Below are positions 25,344-34,504 of a stretch of DNA of 64,000 bases, one piece after another (the first letter of the stretch is position 1; every line of letters starts with the position of its first letter). The DNA is taken from the NCBI RefSeq assembly GCF_900086725.1, contig NZ_LT574838.1, forward strand, positions 436,986 through 500,985, read 5' to 3'. Made by a program: the position numbers and the translations under genes. Source of the stretch: Bariatricus massiliensis (GTDB taxonomy: Bacteria; Bacillota; Clostridia; Lachnospirales; Lachnospiraceae). The notes beneath the pieces were generated by a model. It was not told the origin of the DNA. It saw only the letters and a program-made list of their open reading frames with translations, and ran no database searches.

Positions 25344-26183
25344 TTATACAACCACAATGATGCCGCCGTCATTAGCATACATACTTGAAATTCCTCTGGT
25401 ATCTAAAATTATGATGTCTTTTAACTTCATTTTTTCTTCCAGCATTTTCTTCACACTGAGCGCTCTATCCGGGCAGTTACAATGGGAAATCGCCAAAGTC
25501 TTATGCTCACTGTCCTTTATGTCCTCCGCAATAAAACCTGCCATCTTCTGAAGCGCCTTGTTCACCCCCCGCGCCTGACTTAGCTGGCATATCTCACCTT
25601 TTAGGGTAGCACCCATGACAGGCTTAATGTTGAGCACCGTCGCCGCAATTGCCTTCAATCCGGTAAGCCGGCCGTTCTTCCGCAATGTCTCCAGCGATTC
25701 CAGCACAAAATAAGTATGCTGTCCGCGGATATACTCTTCCACCGCATTAATCACTTCCGGAAATGTCATTCCGGCTTTTTCACATTCCACAATCTTTTGG
25801 GCAATCAAAGTCTCTCCCACCGACGCCGAGCGTGAATTGAAAATATAAATGTCTTTATCTCCATATTCTTCGTGATACAAATTCTTGCCTAAAACGGCGC
25901 TATTGTAAGAACCGCTCAGCTCTGCCGACAGTGTCACGGCATATACATGTTCTGCCTCACAATTGAATCCTTCCATGTAAGTCTCAGGAGAAGGACAGCT
26001 TGACTTCGGACAATTAGGACTTGCCGCTACCTTCTTCAAAAAATCTTCTTGATCAAATGTTTCATCATCTATAATATGATAATCGTCCACCTGAATTTCC
26101 AGTGATGCAGTCGCAAAGCATCCTGACGCTTTCATTTCCTCTGTCAGCTCCCCACAGCTGTCTACGATTATTTTATAGCTCAT
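25344..26183 (-). CDS. DegV family fatty-acid-binding protein
   Basis: 279 residues. The DegV fold is shown by YKIIVDSCGELTEEM, VYAVTLSAELSGSYNSAVLG, the SRSASVGETLIAQKI lipid-pocket motif, LETLRKNGRLTG and a C-terminal ISHCNCPDRAL. DegV (FakB-type) proteins bind a fatty acid and can present it to the kinase FakA for phospholipid synthesis; FakA is not in this window. GGGAGG precedes the ATG. Confidence 0.9.
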   Translation of the reverse strand: MSYKIIVDSCGELTEEMKASGCFATASLEIQVDDYHIIDDETFDQEDFLKKVAASPNCPKSSCPSPETYMEGFNCEAEHVYAVTLSAELSGSYNSAVLGKNLYHEEYGDKDIYIFNSRSASVGETLIAQKIVECEKAGMTFPEVINAVEEYIRGQHTYFVLESLETLRKNGRLTGLKAIAATVLNIKPVMGATLKGEICQLSQARGVNKALQKMAGFIAEDIKDSEHKTLAISHCNCPDRALSVKKMLEEKMKLKDIIILDTRGISSMYANDGGIIVVV

Positions 26184-26289
26184 AATCTTACCTCCCGAAA
26201 TATGTCATCTATTTCTATAATATGTAGTTTTTAATACTACTTTGTTTATCATACCATATAACCGTTGGAAATAAAAGTCTTTTTTATGT

Positions 26290-27447
26290 CTATTCTTCCA
26301 GTTTTATCGTGCGGGAAACTCCCAGCGCGATTCCCATCTCAATCATCAAAAACACTATCGAGGTTCCCCCATAGCTGATAAATGGAAGCGTGATTCCCGT
26401 TGTAGGTATAAGGTTTATAACAACTGCCACATTTAGGATGACCTGAATCGCAATGTGGGAAAATATCCCTGTGACCACCAGTGAACCGTACATATCCGGA
26501 GCGTTCTGGGCTATGAACAGCAGCCGGTACAGCAAAAGCCCAAAGAGGACCAAGACCATAATCGCACCGAACACACCAAGCTCTTCACATATAATAGTAA
26601 GAATCATATCGTTCTGTACTTCCGGTATTATCATTTTCTGGGCGCTGTTTCCCAATCCCTTTCCAAAAAAGCCGCCGGAACCGATTGCGTAAAGTCCCTG
26701 CACCGTCTGAAACGCGCCCGAGGACATATACTTTTCAGGGTTCAGCCAGGCAAGAATACGGCGAAGGCGGAAATTCGTACTGCTTTCCAGGACCCTGCTC
26801 AAAATAACGGACGCGGCTACCAGTACTCCTATCCCGCCCCCAGCCGCTATCAAAAAGGGCTTTGTCTTCGGATGAACTACGAATACGATAAAGCAGCAGA
26901 TTCCCATAACAATGATACCCGTACTCAGGTTGTCCGTCAGCTTATATACCCCCAGCGCGGCCACAGCTCCCCACGCCAGCACAATCAACGTACCCTTCAG
27001 AGTATTGACGCTTTTTCCTATCTTACACACCAGATACGGTATAAAGAGAATCACCGCGATCTTCATCACCTCGGACGGCTGAAGCCGCTGCCCCGCAGGC
27101 ATGCGCAACCATCGCCTCGCTCCATATACTTCAATTCCCAGAGGTGTAAAGTAAACAAGAGCCATCAAAAACATGGCGAACCAATACAACGCCATCGAAA
27201 ACTTTGCATAAATATGATAGTCAATTCTGGACACGAACAGCATGATTCCCAAACCGGCCGCACTGAAAACAGCCTGACGTTTGAAAAAGTACATCCCGTC
27301 TCCGAACTTTGTCAGTCCTTCATAAGAGCTGGTACTATATAGCATAACCAGTCCAAAACAAATCAAAAACACCATAACGGCAAGCAGGCTGTAATCAAAA
27401 TACCTGATTGCCACTTTCTTTTTTTTTCTAACTTTCCGTGCTGCCAT
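26290..27447 (-). CDS. Second SEDS-family protein (FtsW/RodA/SpoVE-like)
   Basis: 385 residues from the ATG at 27447 (MAARKVRKKKKVAIRYFDYS); the ORF is open upstream but GGGAG fits this start. Ten or so membrane helices with LYSTSSYEG, RRWLRMPAGQRLQPSEVM, EELGVFGA and TTGITLPFISYGGTS. It is a paralogue of the SEDS gene at 15278, closely alike in its last third. One probably serves division and the other sporulation or elongation; sequence alone does not say which. Confidence 0.88.
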   Translation of the reverse strand: MAARKVRKKKKVAIRYFDYSLLAVMVFLICFGLVMLYSTSSYEGLTKFGDGMYFFKRQAVFSAAGLGIMLFVSRIDYHIYAKFSMALYWFAMFLMALVYFTPLGIEVYGARRWLRMPAGQRLQPSEVMKIAVILFIPYLVCKIGKSVNTLKGTLIVLAWGAVAALGVYKLTDNLSTGIIVMGICCFIVFVVHPKTKPFLIAAGGGIGVLVAASVILSRVLESSTNFRLRRILAWLNPEKYMSSGAFQTVQGLYAIGSGGFFGKGLGNSAQKMIIPEVQNDMILTIICEELGVFGAIMVLVLFGLLLYRLLFIAQNAPDMYGSLVVTGIFSHIAIQVILNVAVVINLIPTTGITLPFISYGGTSIVFLMIEMGIALGVSRTIKLEE

Positions 27448-27592
27448 CTGTCTACACTCCCACCTGCGCGGACGAACCGCCTTGTCAATACTTGAAAAGT
27501 ATACCATATCTTTCTTCAAAGGTACAAGGTCAGATAAAGAAAAATGAAGATTTGCTTATTTTATGTTATATTAGAAGAAAGGAGGGTCTGCT

Positions 27593-28453
27593 ATGACAAG
27601 AGAAGAACTATATCAGTCTATTTTTACCCATGATACTATTTATATACCTCCTCACGAGGAAGGCAGCGCACCGCTGGAAGTGGCGCTGGGATGCAGCTGG
27701 CACAAATGTACTTTCTGCGATTTCGCCAAAGACAAGTTTCTAATTCATCCTTTGGAGCGCATCGAACAAAACATGAAGATTCTAGGCATGCTTCGTCCAG
27801 ATGCCGAACAGCTTTTTCTGCTGGGCGAGAATGCTTTTGTTATGAGTACAGACTATCTATGCCGGATACTGGAATTGAAAGAACAATATATGCCCCGGAT
27901 AAGGCAGTTCGCCATGTATTCCCGCATCGATGACATTCTTCATAAGACCGACGGCGAGCTGCGCCTGCTGCACAGCAAAGGTCTCCGCGCCCTCCATATC
28001 GGTGTGGAGAGTGGAAGTGATTCTATATTAGACGCCAGAAACAAAGGAATTACCTCCGCCCAGACAATAACAGCGCTCCGCCGTCTTGACGCTGCCGGAA
28101 TCGACTATTACCTAACTGTCATTCTTGGTCTCGGAGGGCGCACCTTCTCCCGCCTCCACGCGTTGGAAACCGCCTCCATGCTCAATAAGGTGCATCCAAA
28201 AAACATCTGGTGTCTCAAGTTAAAGCTCTGGGAGGACACTATTTTATATAGGGAAGAAAAGCAAGGCCTCTTTGACATGATGTCCGCAAAAGAGATGCTG
28301 GCCGAAGAATATCTCCTGCTGAAAAATTTGGCCGTAGAAAACTGTCTCTTTGAAGATACTACCGTGCTCGACAAGTATACGCTTCGAGGCATCTTGCCAC
28401 AGCAGAAGCAGCAGCTTTTAGACGCTGCGAGTTATCTGTTCCATAATGAATAA
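27593..28453 (+). CDS. Radical SAM protein of unknown substrate
   Basis: 286 residues. The cluster motif is CSWHKCTFC (C-x4-C-x2-C, a variant of the usual spacing), in the context EVALGCSWHKCTFCDFAKD. A TIM-barrel follows with LRALHIGVESGSDSILDARNKG, typical of the Elp3/HemN-like radical SAM core that stacks SAM. No C-terminal SPASM or B12 domain is seen. The start ATG at 27593 is preceded by AAAGGAGGG. No partner genes suggest a substrate. Confidence 0.85.
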   Translation: MTREELYQSIFTHDTIYIPPHEEGSAPLEVALGCSWHKCTFCDFAKDKFLIHPLERIEQNMKILGMLRPDAEQLFLLGENAFVMSTDYLCRILELKEQYMPRIRQFAMYSRIDDILHKTDGELRLLHSKGLRALHIGVESGSDSILDARNKGITSAQTITALRRLDAAGIDYYLTVILGLGGRTFSRLHALETASMLNKVHPKNIWCLKLKLWEDTILYREEKQGLFDMMSAKEMLAEEYLLLKNLAVENCLFEDTTVLDKYTLRGILPQQKQQLLDAASYLFHNE

Positions 28454-28531
28454 TTATGTCGAAAACTATATTGCAATTTAAAATGCCCAACAGTATAATA
28501 TAGACAGAATTCACACGGGAGGATACACAAT

Positions 28532-29197
28532 ATGGCGACAACTTATCTGGTCGGTGAGCAGACGAAACGTAAAATTTTCAAAATCAGCCGGCAGTTATTT
28601 TACAAAAAGGGATATGACGAGACTACATACGATGACATCAGCAAGCTGGCCAAGGTAAATCGTGCTTTGATTCCATATTATTTTAAGAACAAGAAGAATC
28701 TGGCCTTGCTTGTGTTTCAAAAATTTATAGAAGACTACTATGCGGTATGTGATAAGACTATGGAGGGGCTCGACATGAGCGGTGAAGTGCGCACCGCTGT
28801 CTATATGTTTGGTTACTATCGCCTGCTCCGCAACCGGAATCTCGCCAAGTTCCTTATCCAGTTCCACAGCGATGTGGATTTCAACGAGCGTATGGTCACC
28901 AGCCAGAAGAAGTTTTTTGACGCTATTAATATGAATTTCTGTAAAGTTCCGGAATACGATTACGGCGTGCTGTCTCAGATGGATTATGGAATTGAAAAAG
29001 AGCTCATCCGCATGGCCTACTACGACGAAAATGTAGACATCGACCGTCTTTCTTCGATTGAATTTCATTTAATTCTTGGATACTTCGGGTATTCGAAAGA
29101 AAAAATTGACGAAATTATTACCGAAACCATGAAACATCTTGACAAATTCCAAATCATTTTAAAAGATCGTTTTAACTTTGAACTCACCGAAAAATAA
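28532..29197 (+). CDS. TetR family transcriptional regulator
   Basis: 221 residues. The N-terminal HTH (about 8-55) reads ISRQLFYKKGYDETTYDDISKLAKVNRALIPYYFKNKKN in consecutive parts, with the TetR recognition helix ending in YYF-K-K. The C-terminal domain would bind an unknown ligand. GGAGG precedes the ATG. The next gene in the same direction is the peptide transporter, beyond a terminator; its operon is a plausible but unproven target. Confidence 0.88.
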   Translation: MATTYLVGEQTKRKIFKISRQLFYKKGYDETTYDDISKLAKVNRALIPYYFKNKKNLALLVFQKFIEDYYAVCDKTMEGLDMSGEVRTAVYMFGYYRLLRNRNLAKFLIQFHSDVDFNERMVTSQKKFFDAINMNFCKVPEYDYGVLSQMDYGIEKELIRMAYYDENVDIDRLSSIEFHLILGYFGYSKEKIDEIITETMKHLDKFQIILKDRFNFELTEK

Positions 29198-29209
29198 AGC
29201 TTTTACGAT

Positions 29210-29246
29210 AAGGGGAATTTCCCATAAGGGATTTTCTCCTTTTTTA
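29210..29246 (+). terminator. Terminator of the TetR gene
   Basis: AAGGGGAA..TCCC pairs with GGGA..TTCTCCTT around ATAA, with a two-base internal mismatch, then a T-run at 29241-29245. Confidence 0.75.
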
Positions 29247-29357
29247 TGAACCATTCCGTTTTTGTGCATTATGTACAATCTATTTTTTCTACATCTTTTA
29301 TCATTGACACTTTCCACAATTTTTGTTATTTTGACAATAGACCATGGTTTAGACTTT

Positions 29358-29389
29358 AGTCTACTATCGCCTGGGAACGATAGTAGGCT
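29358..29389 (+). promoter_or_regulatory. Hairpin in the leader of the peptide-transport operon
   Basis: AGTCTACTATCG pairs with CGATAGTAGGCT (one wobble) around an eight-base loop, about 60 bp upstream of the transporter start. No T-run follows, so it is more likely an operator or mRNA stabiliser than a terminator. Confidence 0.45.
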
Positions 29390-29450
29390 TAATGGCTGGG
29401 GAGCCATTATTTTGATATGATATGACTTTAATAACTTGGAGGAACTAAAA

Positions 29451-30893
29451 ATGACAAACACAACTACAGTCTCGGCAAAGCAGCCGAAGGCCTTATATTT
29501 TTGCGGCTCAATTTTCACTTTCACTAACTTTTCCTACTATGGAATGAAGTTAGTGCTACTCTTATTTATCGCGGAAAAGACGTCCCGCGGTGGTTTAGGC
29601 TTAAGTAACTCAGAGGCCACCGCGCTTCTGGCAACTTTTATGGCGTTTTCTTATCTCTCTCCCGTGATTGGCGGCTGGATAAGCGACCGTTTCTTAGGCC
29701 CCAAACTCTGCGTGATTTTAGGAATGATTACTTCCGGCGCAGGGTATTTTCTGGCCTTCTCCGCGCACAGTAAGAGCGCGATTCAATTGACAATCCTTCT
29801 CTGCGTAATTGGGGGAGGACTTTACAAAAGCACTTCACAGACGCTGGTAGGCAACCTGTACGCTAACGACGACCCGCGAAAAGACGGTGCTTTCTCTATG
29901 ACGTATACCTTCACCAACATCGGTGTTTTATTTGGTCCATTTCTCTGCGGCCTTGTGGCTAATCAATGGTTCGCAGTCAAAAAGGGCGGGGAGATTCTGG
30001 AATATGGTTACCGTACCGTTTTCCTTGTCGCCGCAATCGTTATCTGGATTGGGGCAGCATTCTTTGCCCTTGGACAGAAATTTTTCTTAAAAGATGTAAA
30101 AACCGCGGATAATGTTTCTGCAAAGGAAAACCTGAAAGTGAAAAAGGAGCTGGCAGCACAGCCGCTCACGAAGTCTCAGAAGCGCAGAATGGGCGTCATC
30201 CTGATTCTGGCCTTTTTTACAATATTCTTCTGGATTGCATACAATCAGGCTTCCATGTCAATCGCACTCTATATGCAGGAATTTATTAATCTTAAAATCG
30301 GGGGCTTCCAGATTCCGACAGCCTGGATTGACTCTTACAACGGCCTGCTCTGCGTTATCTTAGGGCCGGTGATGGCAGCCGTGTGGATGAAGCTCTCCCG
30401 CACAAAGGGCGGTGACTGGAATATTTCTAAAAAAATGAGCCTTGGATTCGTTTTCCTTGCAGCCGCTTTTGCTTTTATGATTGTGGCTGTTATGAAGACC
30501 GGCACGGTACCGGGCGAAGGCTCCAAAGCAAGTGTATTATTTATCATCGCTTTTATTACTTTCCAGAGTATCGGTGAGATGTGCTTCGCTCCGGTAGGAT
30601 ATGGTATGGTAAACAAACTGGCGCCTGCTAAATATGCTTCTCTTTTAATGGGTGTATGGTTTGCGAGTATGTTTGTGGCAAATAAGTTGTCCGGTTATGT
30701 GGAACTTGTAATCTCTAAGCTGGGAATGCTTCAGGTATTTATCATCATTCCTGCGTGCCTGCTGGTTATCGGATTTTTACTGTTTGCCCTCAATAAGAAA
30801 TTAGAAAACATGGCAGCGGATGAACCGCAGAAAGGAGTATCACATGAACAAAGTGGAAAAATTATTGGATATACTGAAGGCTCAGAAGCTTGA
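29451..30893 (+). CDS. POT/PTR2-type peptide transporter (MFS)
   Basis: 480 residues from the ATG at 29451, directly after TTGGAGGA; a TTG five codons upstream overlaps that ribosome site. About 14 membrane helices. POT features are NFSYYGMKLVLLLF in helix 1, GGWISDRFLGPKLC between helices 2 and 3, and TFTNIGVLFGPFLCGLVAN. The proton-coupling ExxER motif expected just before the SYYG is replaced by TFTNF. The two following genes are peptidases, which supports di/tripeptide import. Confidence 0.85.
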   Translation: MTNTTTVSAKQPKALYFCGSIFTFTNFSYYGMKLVLLLFIAEKTSRGGLGLSNSEATALLATFMAFSYLSPVIGGWISDRFLGPKLCVILGMITSGAGYFLAFSAHSKSAIQLTILLCVIGGGLYKSTSQTLVGNLYANDDPRKDGAFSMTYTFTNIGVLFGPFLCGLVANQWFAVKKGGEILEYGYRTVFLVAAIVIWIGAAFFALGQKFFLKDVKTADNVSAKENLKVKKELAAQPLTKSQKRRMGVILILAFFTIFFWIAYNQASMSIALYMQEFINLKIGGFQIPTAWIDSYNGLLCVILGPVMAAVWMKLSRTKGGDWNISKKMSLGFVFLAAAFAFMIVAVMKTGTVPGEGSKASVLFIIAFITFQSIGEMCFAPVGYGMVNKLAPAKYASLLMGVWFASMFVANKLSGYVELVISKLGMLQVFIIIPACLLVIGFLLFALNKKLENMAADEPQKGVSHEQSGKIIGYTEGSEA

Positions 30894-31920
30894 TGGTATC
30901 TACATCACAAAGGAATCAAACGTAAAGTATACGACTGGTTATCCGGACGAACTGGCATACGCAGTTATATGTCCGCAGGGTCAATATGTCATCACAGACA
31001 GCCGTTTTACAGAGCTTGCGGAGAGCTCTTGTCCCGGATTCGAGATTGTGAACTGGCATTTATTTGACAGAAGTATTCCCAAAGCAATTGAAAATATCTG
31101 CTCTAAGGCCGGCATCAAACGGCTCGGCTTCGAGGAGTGTTTTACAACTTATGACAAATATGCCGATTTAGAAAAGCGGCTCGGCGCCTATGGCATTGAA
31201 CTTGTTCCTACCCAGAACATTATCGAAGAGCTGCGCTATGCAAAATCAGAAGAAGAAGTCGCCAATACCCGTATCGCCTGCGAAATCGCAGACAAAGCTC
31301 TGGAGGAGCTTATCCCATATATTAAACCCGGAGTTACCGAGCGTGAACTGTGCGCCCGCCTTGAGTTCAGCATGAAAATGCACGGCGCACATGATTTAGG
31401 ATTCGAAACCATCCTTATATCAGGAGCAAAAACTTCTCTTCTCCACGGGAAACCGTCCGATAAGAAGATTGAAGAGGGAGATTTTGTATTAATTGACTTC
31501 GGCGCTAAATACAACGGTTATATTTCTGACATGACACGTACCTTCGTTGTCGGAGAGCCCAGCCAAAAGCAGCTTGAGGTCTACAATCTCGTGAAAGAGG
31601 GGCAGGAAACGGGACTTGAATACATGGGCCCCGGTATTCACGCCACAAAACCGGACGCAGAAATCCGCAAAAAAGTGGGCAGCTATGAAGAGTATTATTA
31701 CGCCGGTATCGGACACGGGGTAGGGCTTGACCTTCACGAAGAACCGTTCCTTGGAAATTACGGCACGAAGACAATGGTTCCGGGATGTGTAATCACGATG
31801 GAACCGGGGATTTACATTCCCGGCTGGGGAGGGGTCCGCATCGAGGATACTGTCCTGATTACTGAAAATGGCAAAGAAGTGTTGACACATTTCCCAAAGG
31901 AGCTTATGATTCTTAAATAA
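30844..31920 (+). CDS. M24 family Xaa-Pro aminopeptidase
   Basis: 358 residues from the ATG at 30844, preceded by AAAGGAG and overlapping the transporter gene by 50 bp, so translation is probably coupled. An N-terminal creatinase-like domain (1-130) precedes the pita-bread domain. The dinuclear metal ligands are present: IDFGAKYNGYISDMTRTF (two Asp), GHGVGLDLHEEP (His), TMEPGIY (Glu) and RIEDTVLIT (Glu). It removes N-terminal residues before proline from imported peptides in the cytoplasm. Confidence 0.92.
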   Translation: MNKVEKLLDILKAQKLDGIYITKESNVKYTTGYPDELAYAVICPQGQYVITDSRFTELAESSCPGFEIVNWHLFDRSIPKAIENICSKAGIKRLGFEECFTTYDKYADLEKRLGAYGIELVPTQNIIEELRYAKSEEEVANTRIACEIADKALEELIPYIKPGVTERELCARLEFSMKMHGAHDLGFETILISGAKTSLLHGKPSDKKIEEGDFVLIDFGAKYNGYISDMTRTFVVGEPSQKQLEVYNLVKEGQETGLEYMGPGIHATKPDAEIRKKVGSYEEYYYAGIGHGVGLDLHEEPFLGNYGTKTMVPGCVITMEPGIYIPGWGGVRIEDTVLITENGKEVLTHFPKELMILK

Positions 31921-31944
31921 AGGAAATGAAAAGGAGTTATGACT

Positions 31945-32979
31945 ATGAACACAAAGTACACTGATTACATGCTGGAACAACTGCAGAATCTTCTGGCAAT
32001 CGACAGCCCCTCTGGCTTCACGGCCAAAGCTGCCCAGTACCTTCTCGATGAATATACTCGTCTGGGATACGAGCCATATCAGGCAGTGAAGGGCGGCGTT
32101 ATCGTAGACTTAGGCGGAAGCGACATGGATCACGCTGTCTTCATGGAAGCGCACGTTGACACTCTCGGGGCCATGGTTCAGGATATCAAGTCCAACGGAC
32201 GCCTTGTCCTGTCCCCTGTAGGTGGATTGTCCCCCCTTAACGCATCCGGGGAGAACTGCCGCATCTATACCCGCACAGGAAAGAGCTACACAGGAACCCT
32301 GCAGCTCAACAATGCTTCTCTACATGTAAACGATGATTTTGAAAAAGCATCCCGCGCCTACAACAACATGGAAGTAGTAATCGACGCAGACACCTCTTCT
32401 AAAGAAGAGACAAAGGCTCTGGAGATTGAAAACGGAGATTTTGTGTGCTTCGATCCCCGCACGGTCATCACTGAGACAGGCTATATAAAAAGCCGTTACC
32501 TCGATGACAAGCTGAGCGCGGCCATCCTGCTCGGATACGCAAAATACTTAAAAGATAACCACATTGTCCCGGCAAGACAAGTATATCAGCATTTCACCGT
32601 CTACGAAGAAGTAGGACACGGTGGAGCCGCATCCATTCCGAGAAACGTGACCGAGGTTCTCTCTGTAGATATGGGATGCGTGGGCGATACGATTCAGTGT
32701 ACAGAACGCCAAGTGTCCATCTGCGCAAAAGACAGCCGCGGGCCTTACACCTATCAAGTAGTGTCTAACCTGATCGAAGCTGCCAAAGCTGCGGACGTCG
32801 ATTATTCCGTAGATGTATATCCACATTACGGATCCGATGCCGATGTCGCTTTGACCGCAGGTTACGATGTAAGCCATGGACTTATCGGAGCCGGGGTATA
32901 CGCTTCCCACGGATACGAAAGAAGCCATGTGGACGGCATGAATAACACCTTCACCCTGCTGACAGAATATCTGAAATAG
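31945..32979 (+). CDS. M42 family metallopeptidase
   Basis: 344 residues. M42 (tetrahedral TET-type) aminopeptidase with AHVDTLGAMV (His ligand), YLDDKLSAAILLGY (Asp), YEEVGHGGAA (catalytic Glu pair), SVDMGCVGD and ERSHVDGM (last His). The ATG at 31945 is chosen because the one at 31939 is only two bases from AAGGAG. It ends the peptide-use operon with the transporter and the Xaa-Pro peptidase. Confidence 0.9.
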   Translation: MNTKYTDYMLEQLQNLLAIDSPSGFTAKAAQYLLDEYTRLGYEPYQAVKGGVIVDLGGSDMDHAVFMEAHVDTLGAMVQDIKSNGRLVLSPVGGLSPLNASGENCRIYTRTGKSYTGTLQLNNASLHVNDDFEKASRAYNNMEVVIDADTSSKEETKALEIENGDFVCFDPRTVITETGYIKSRYLDDKLSAAILLGYAKYLKDNHIVPARQVYQHFTVYEEVGHGGAASIPRNVTEVLSVDMGCVGDTIQCTERQVSICAKDSRGPYTYQVVSNLIEAAKAADVDYSVDVYPHYGSDADVALTAGYDVSHGLIGAGVYASHGYERSHVDGMNNTFTLLTEYLK

Positions 32980-32984
32980 CCAAT

Positions 32985-33035
32985 AGGGACAGGTCCCAAC
33001 GCGTTGGGACCTGTCCCTCTCTACAATTCTCGCAT
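32985..33035. repeat. Palindromic repeat, copy 1 (bidirectional terminator)
   Basis: 32985-33018 is a perfect 34-bp palindrome centred on ACGCGT, followed by CTCTCTACAATTCTCGCA. The whole 50-bp unit recurs at 39876. It separates the convergent peptidase and kinase genes and overlaps the last codons of the kinase. Perfect pairing fits a terminator for both strands. Confidence 0.8.
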
Positions 33036-34496
33036 AATTTTAATCATTTTCTGATATTTCTTGTATTTGTCTGTATAATTTTTTTGGGGTTGATACACTC
33101 TTCCCATCTTGGCAAATGTTTTTCCTGCATGTGATAAATCTGGGAAGGCTTTATCCTCAGCCGCACATAATGCGGCGAGTCCTAAAATACCTGCTTCTGG
33201 GCTTTCGAGAATCTGTATGGGCCGTTCCAGCATATCTGCCTTCATCTGCATGAACACATGGGATTGGGCGCATCCTCCGGTGGCGGTCAAATCGTTCATT
33301 TTTAATTCCAGCCTGCGCAGAACGTCGATGGCTGATTTTGTCTCAAAGCAGAGTCCTTCTAAAAGGGCCCGGTACATCATTCCTTTGTCACATGTCAAAT
33401 CCAGCCCTGTAAAACATCCTTTTACTTGATTATATGCATCTCTGGTCTGGACGCTGGACAAATAGGGAATGCACATTAAATCGCCGCAGTCCTCGGGACA
33501 TCCAAAATCTGCCTTTTCATATCTGTTCTCCTTTTCTTCCTGCCCCGGCACTCCAAAGTCTGCACCAAACTTATCCAAAAACCAGCGGATGCTTGTACCG
33601 TGTGCAAGGAAACCGATGGGAACCATGTACTGTCCGTCACGGATAAACGGCTCTGCGCACAAGCATGCTTCATAAAAGGAGTCTTTATAATCATTCTCGT
33701 CAATCAACAGGTTAATACTCTCTGAAGACCCTTCGCTGATGACGATATCCCCTCTTTCTGCACATCCCGCGCCAACCATTGCGCTGCATTGGTCATGGCA
33801 CCCGAGAATGACCTCCACCTCCGGCGGCAGTCCAGTCCTTTCGGCTATCTCGGGCAAAATCTTACCCATATTAGTACCGGTAGGCCTGATCTCGGAAAAT
33901 TTGTTTATCGGCACCGCAAATAAATCCGCAATTTTTTCTGACCACCGTCTGTTCTCAACATCCATAAAAAGTGTTCTGGAAGCGCTGGACGGGTCTATCA
34001 TACGCTTTCCTGTGAGCTTGTAATTAATAAAATCTCCAAACAAAAAGTATTTGTCCGCATTCCGCTCAATCTCAGGGCAGTTTTTCCTTAACCAGAGCAG
34101 ATTGTTAAGCGAGTATATATGGCTCAATGGCGCCCGTGTAATCTTATACAACTCTTCGGCAGAAATCAAGCCTAGGATTTCTCCCAGCGTGTCTTTTCCT
34201 CTCTCGTCCAGATAAACAATGCCATTCGTGAGAACACTTCCCTCTTCATCGAGGATGACCATCGTCTCTCCAATCGAGGATACCGCTATCTTTGTGATTT
34301 CTGTCCCGGCTGCCGCAAGCTCCGCCAACACCTCTTCCACCTGCTCCCAAACCTCGTTCGGATTCAGTTCTACATATCCCGTCCGGGGACTGTGCAGCCG
34401 GTATTCCCTGTGAGCCATATGTCTCATCGTCCCGTCCCGCTCCACGATGGCGGCTTTACATCCCGATGTCCCCACATCTAATCCAATATACGCCAT
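33021..34496 (-). CDS. FGGY family carbohydrate kinase
   Basis: 491 residues. The ASKHA fold is shown by YIGLDVGTSGCKAAIVE (phosphate 1), GCHDQCSAMVGAG, and ATGGCAQSHVFMQMKADML near the C-terminus. It resembles xylulokinase and gluconokinase but the exact sugar cannot be read. It ends a leftward operon with a class II aldolase and a ribose-type importer, so it likely phosphorylates the imported sugar or a derivative. The last codons (REL-stop) lie within the shared palindromic repeat unit. Confidence 0.88.
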   Translation of the reverse strand: MAYIGLDVGTSGCKAAIVERDGTMRHMAHREYRLHSPRTGYVELNPNEVWEQVEEVLAELAAAGTEITKIAVSSIGETMVILDEEGSVLTNGIVYLDERGKDTLGEILGLISAEELYKITRAPLSHIYSLNNLLWLRKNCPEIERNADKYFLFGDFINYKLTGKRMIDPSSASRTLFMDVENRRWSEKIADLFAVPINKFSEIRPTGTNMGKILPEIAERTGLPPEVEVILGCHDQCSAMVGAGCAERGDIVISEGSSESINLLIDENDYKDSFYEACLCAEPFIRDGQYMVPIGFLAHGTSIRWFLDKFGADFGVPGQEEKENRYEKADFGCPEDCGDLMCIPYLSSVQTRDAYNQVKGCFTGLDLTCDKGMMYRALLEGLCFETKSAIDVLRRLELKMNDLTATGGCAQSHVFMQMKADMLERPIQILESPEAGILGLAALCAAEDKAFPDLSHAGKTFAKMGRVYQPQKNYTDKYKKYQKMIKIMREL

Positions 34497-34504
34497 AGCT
34501 GCAC

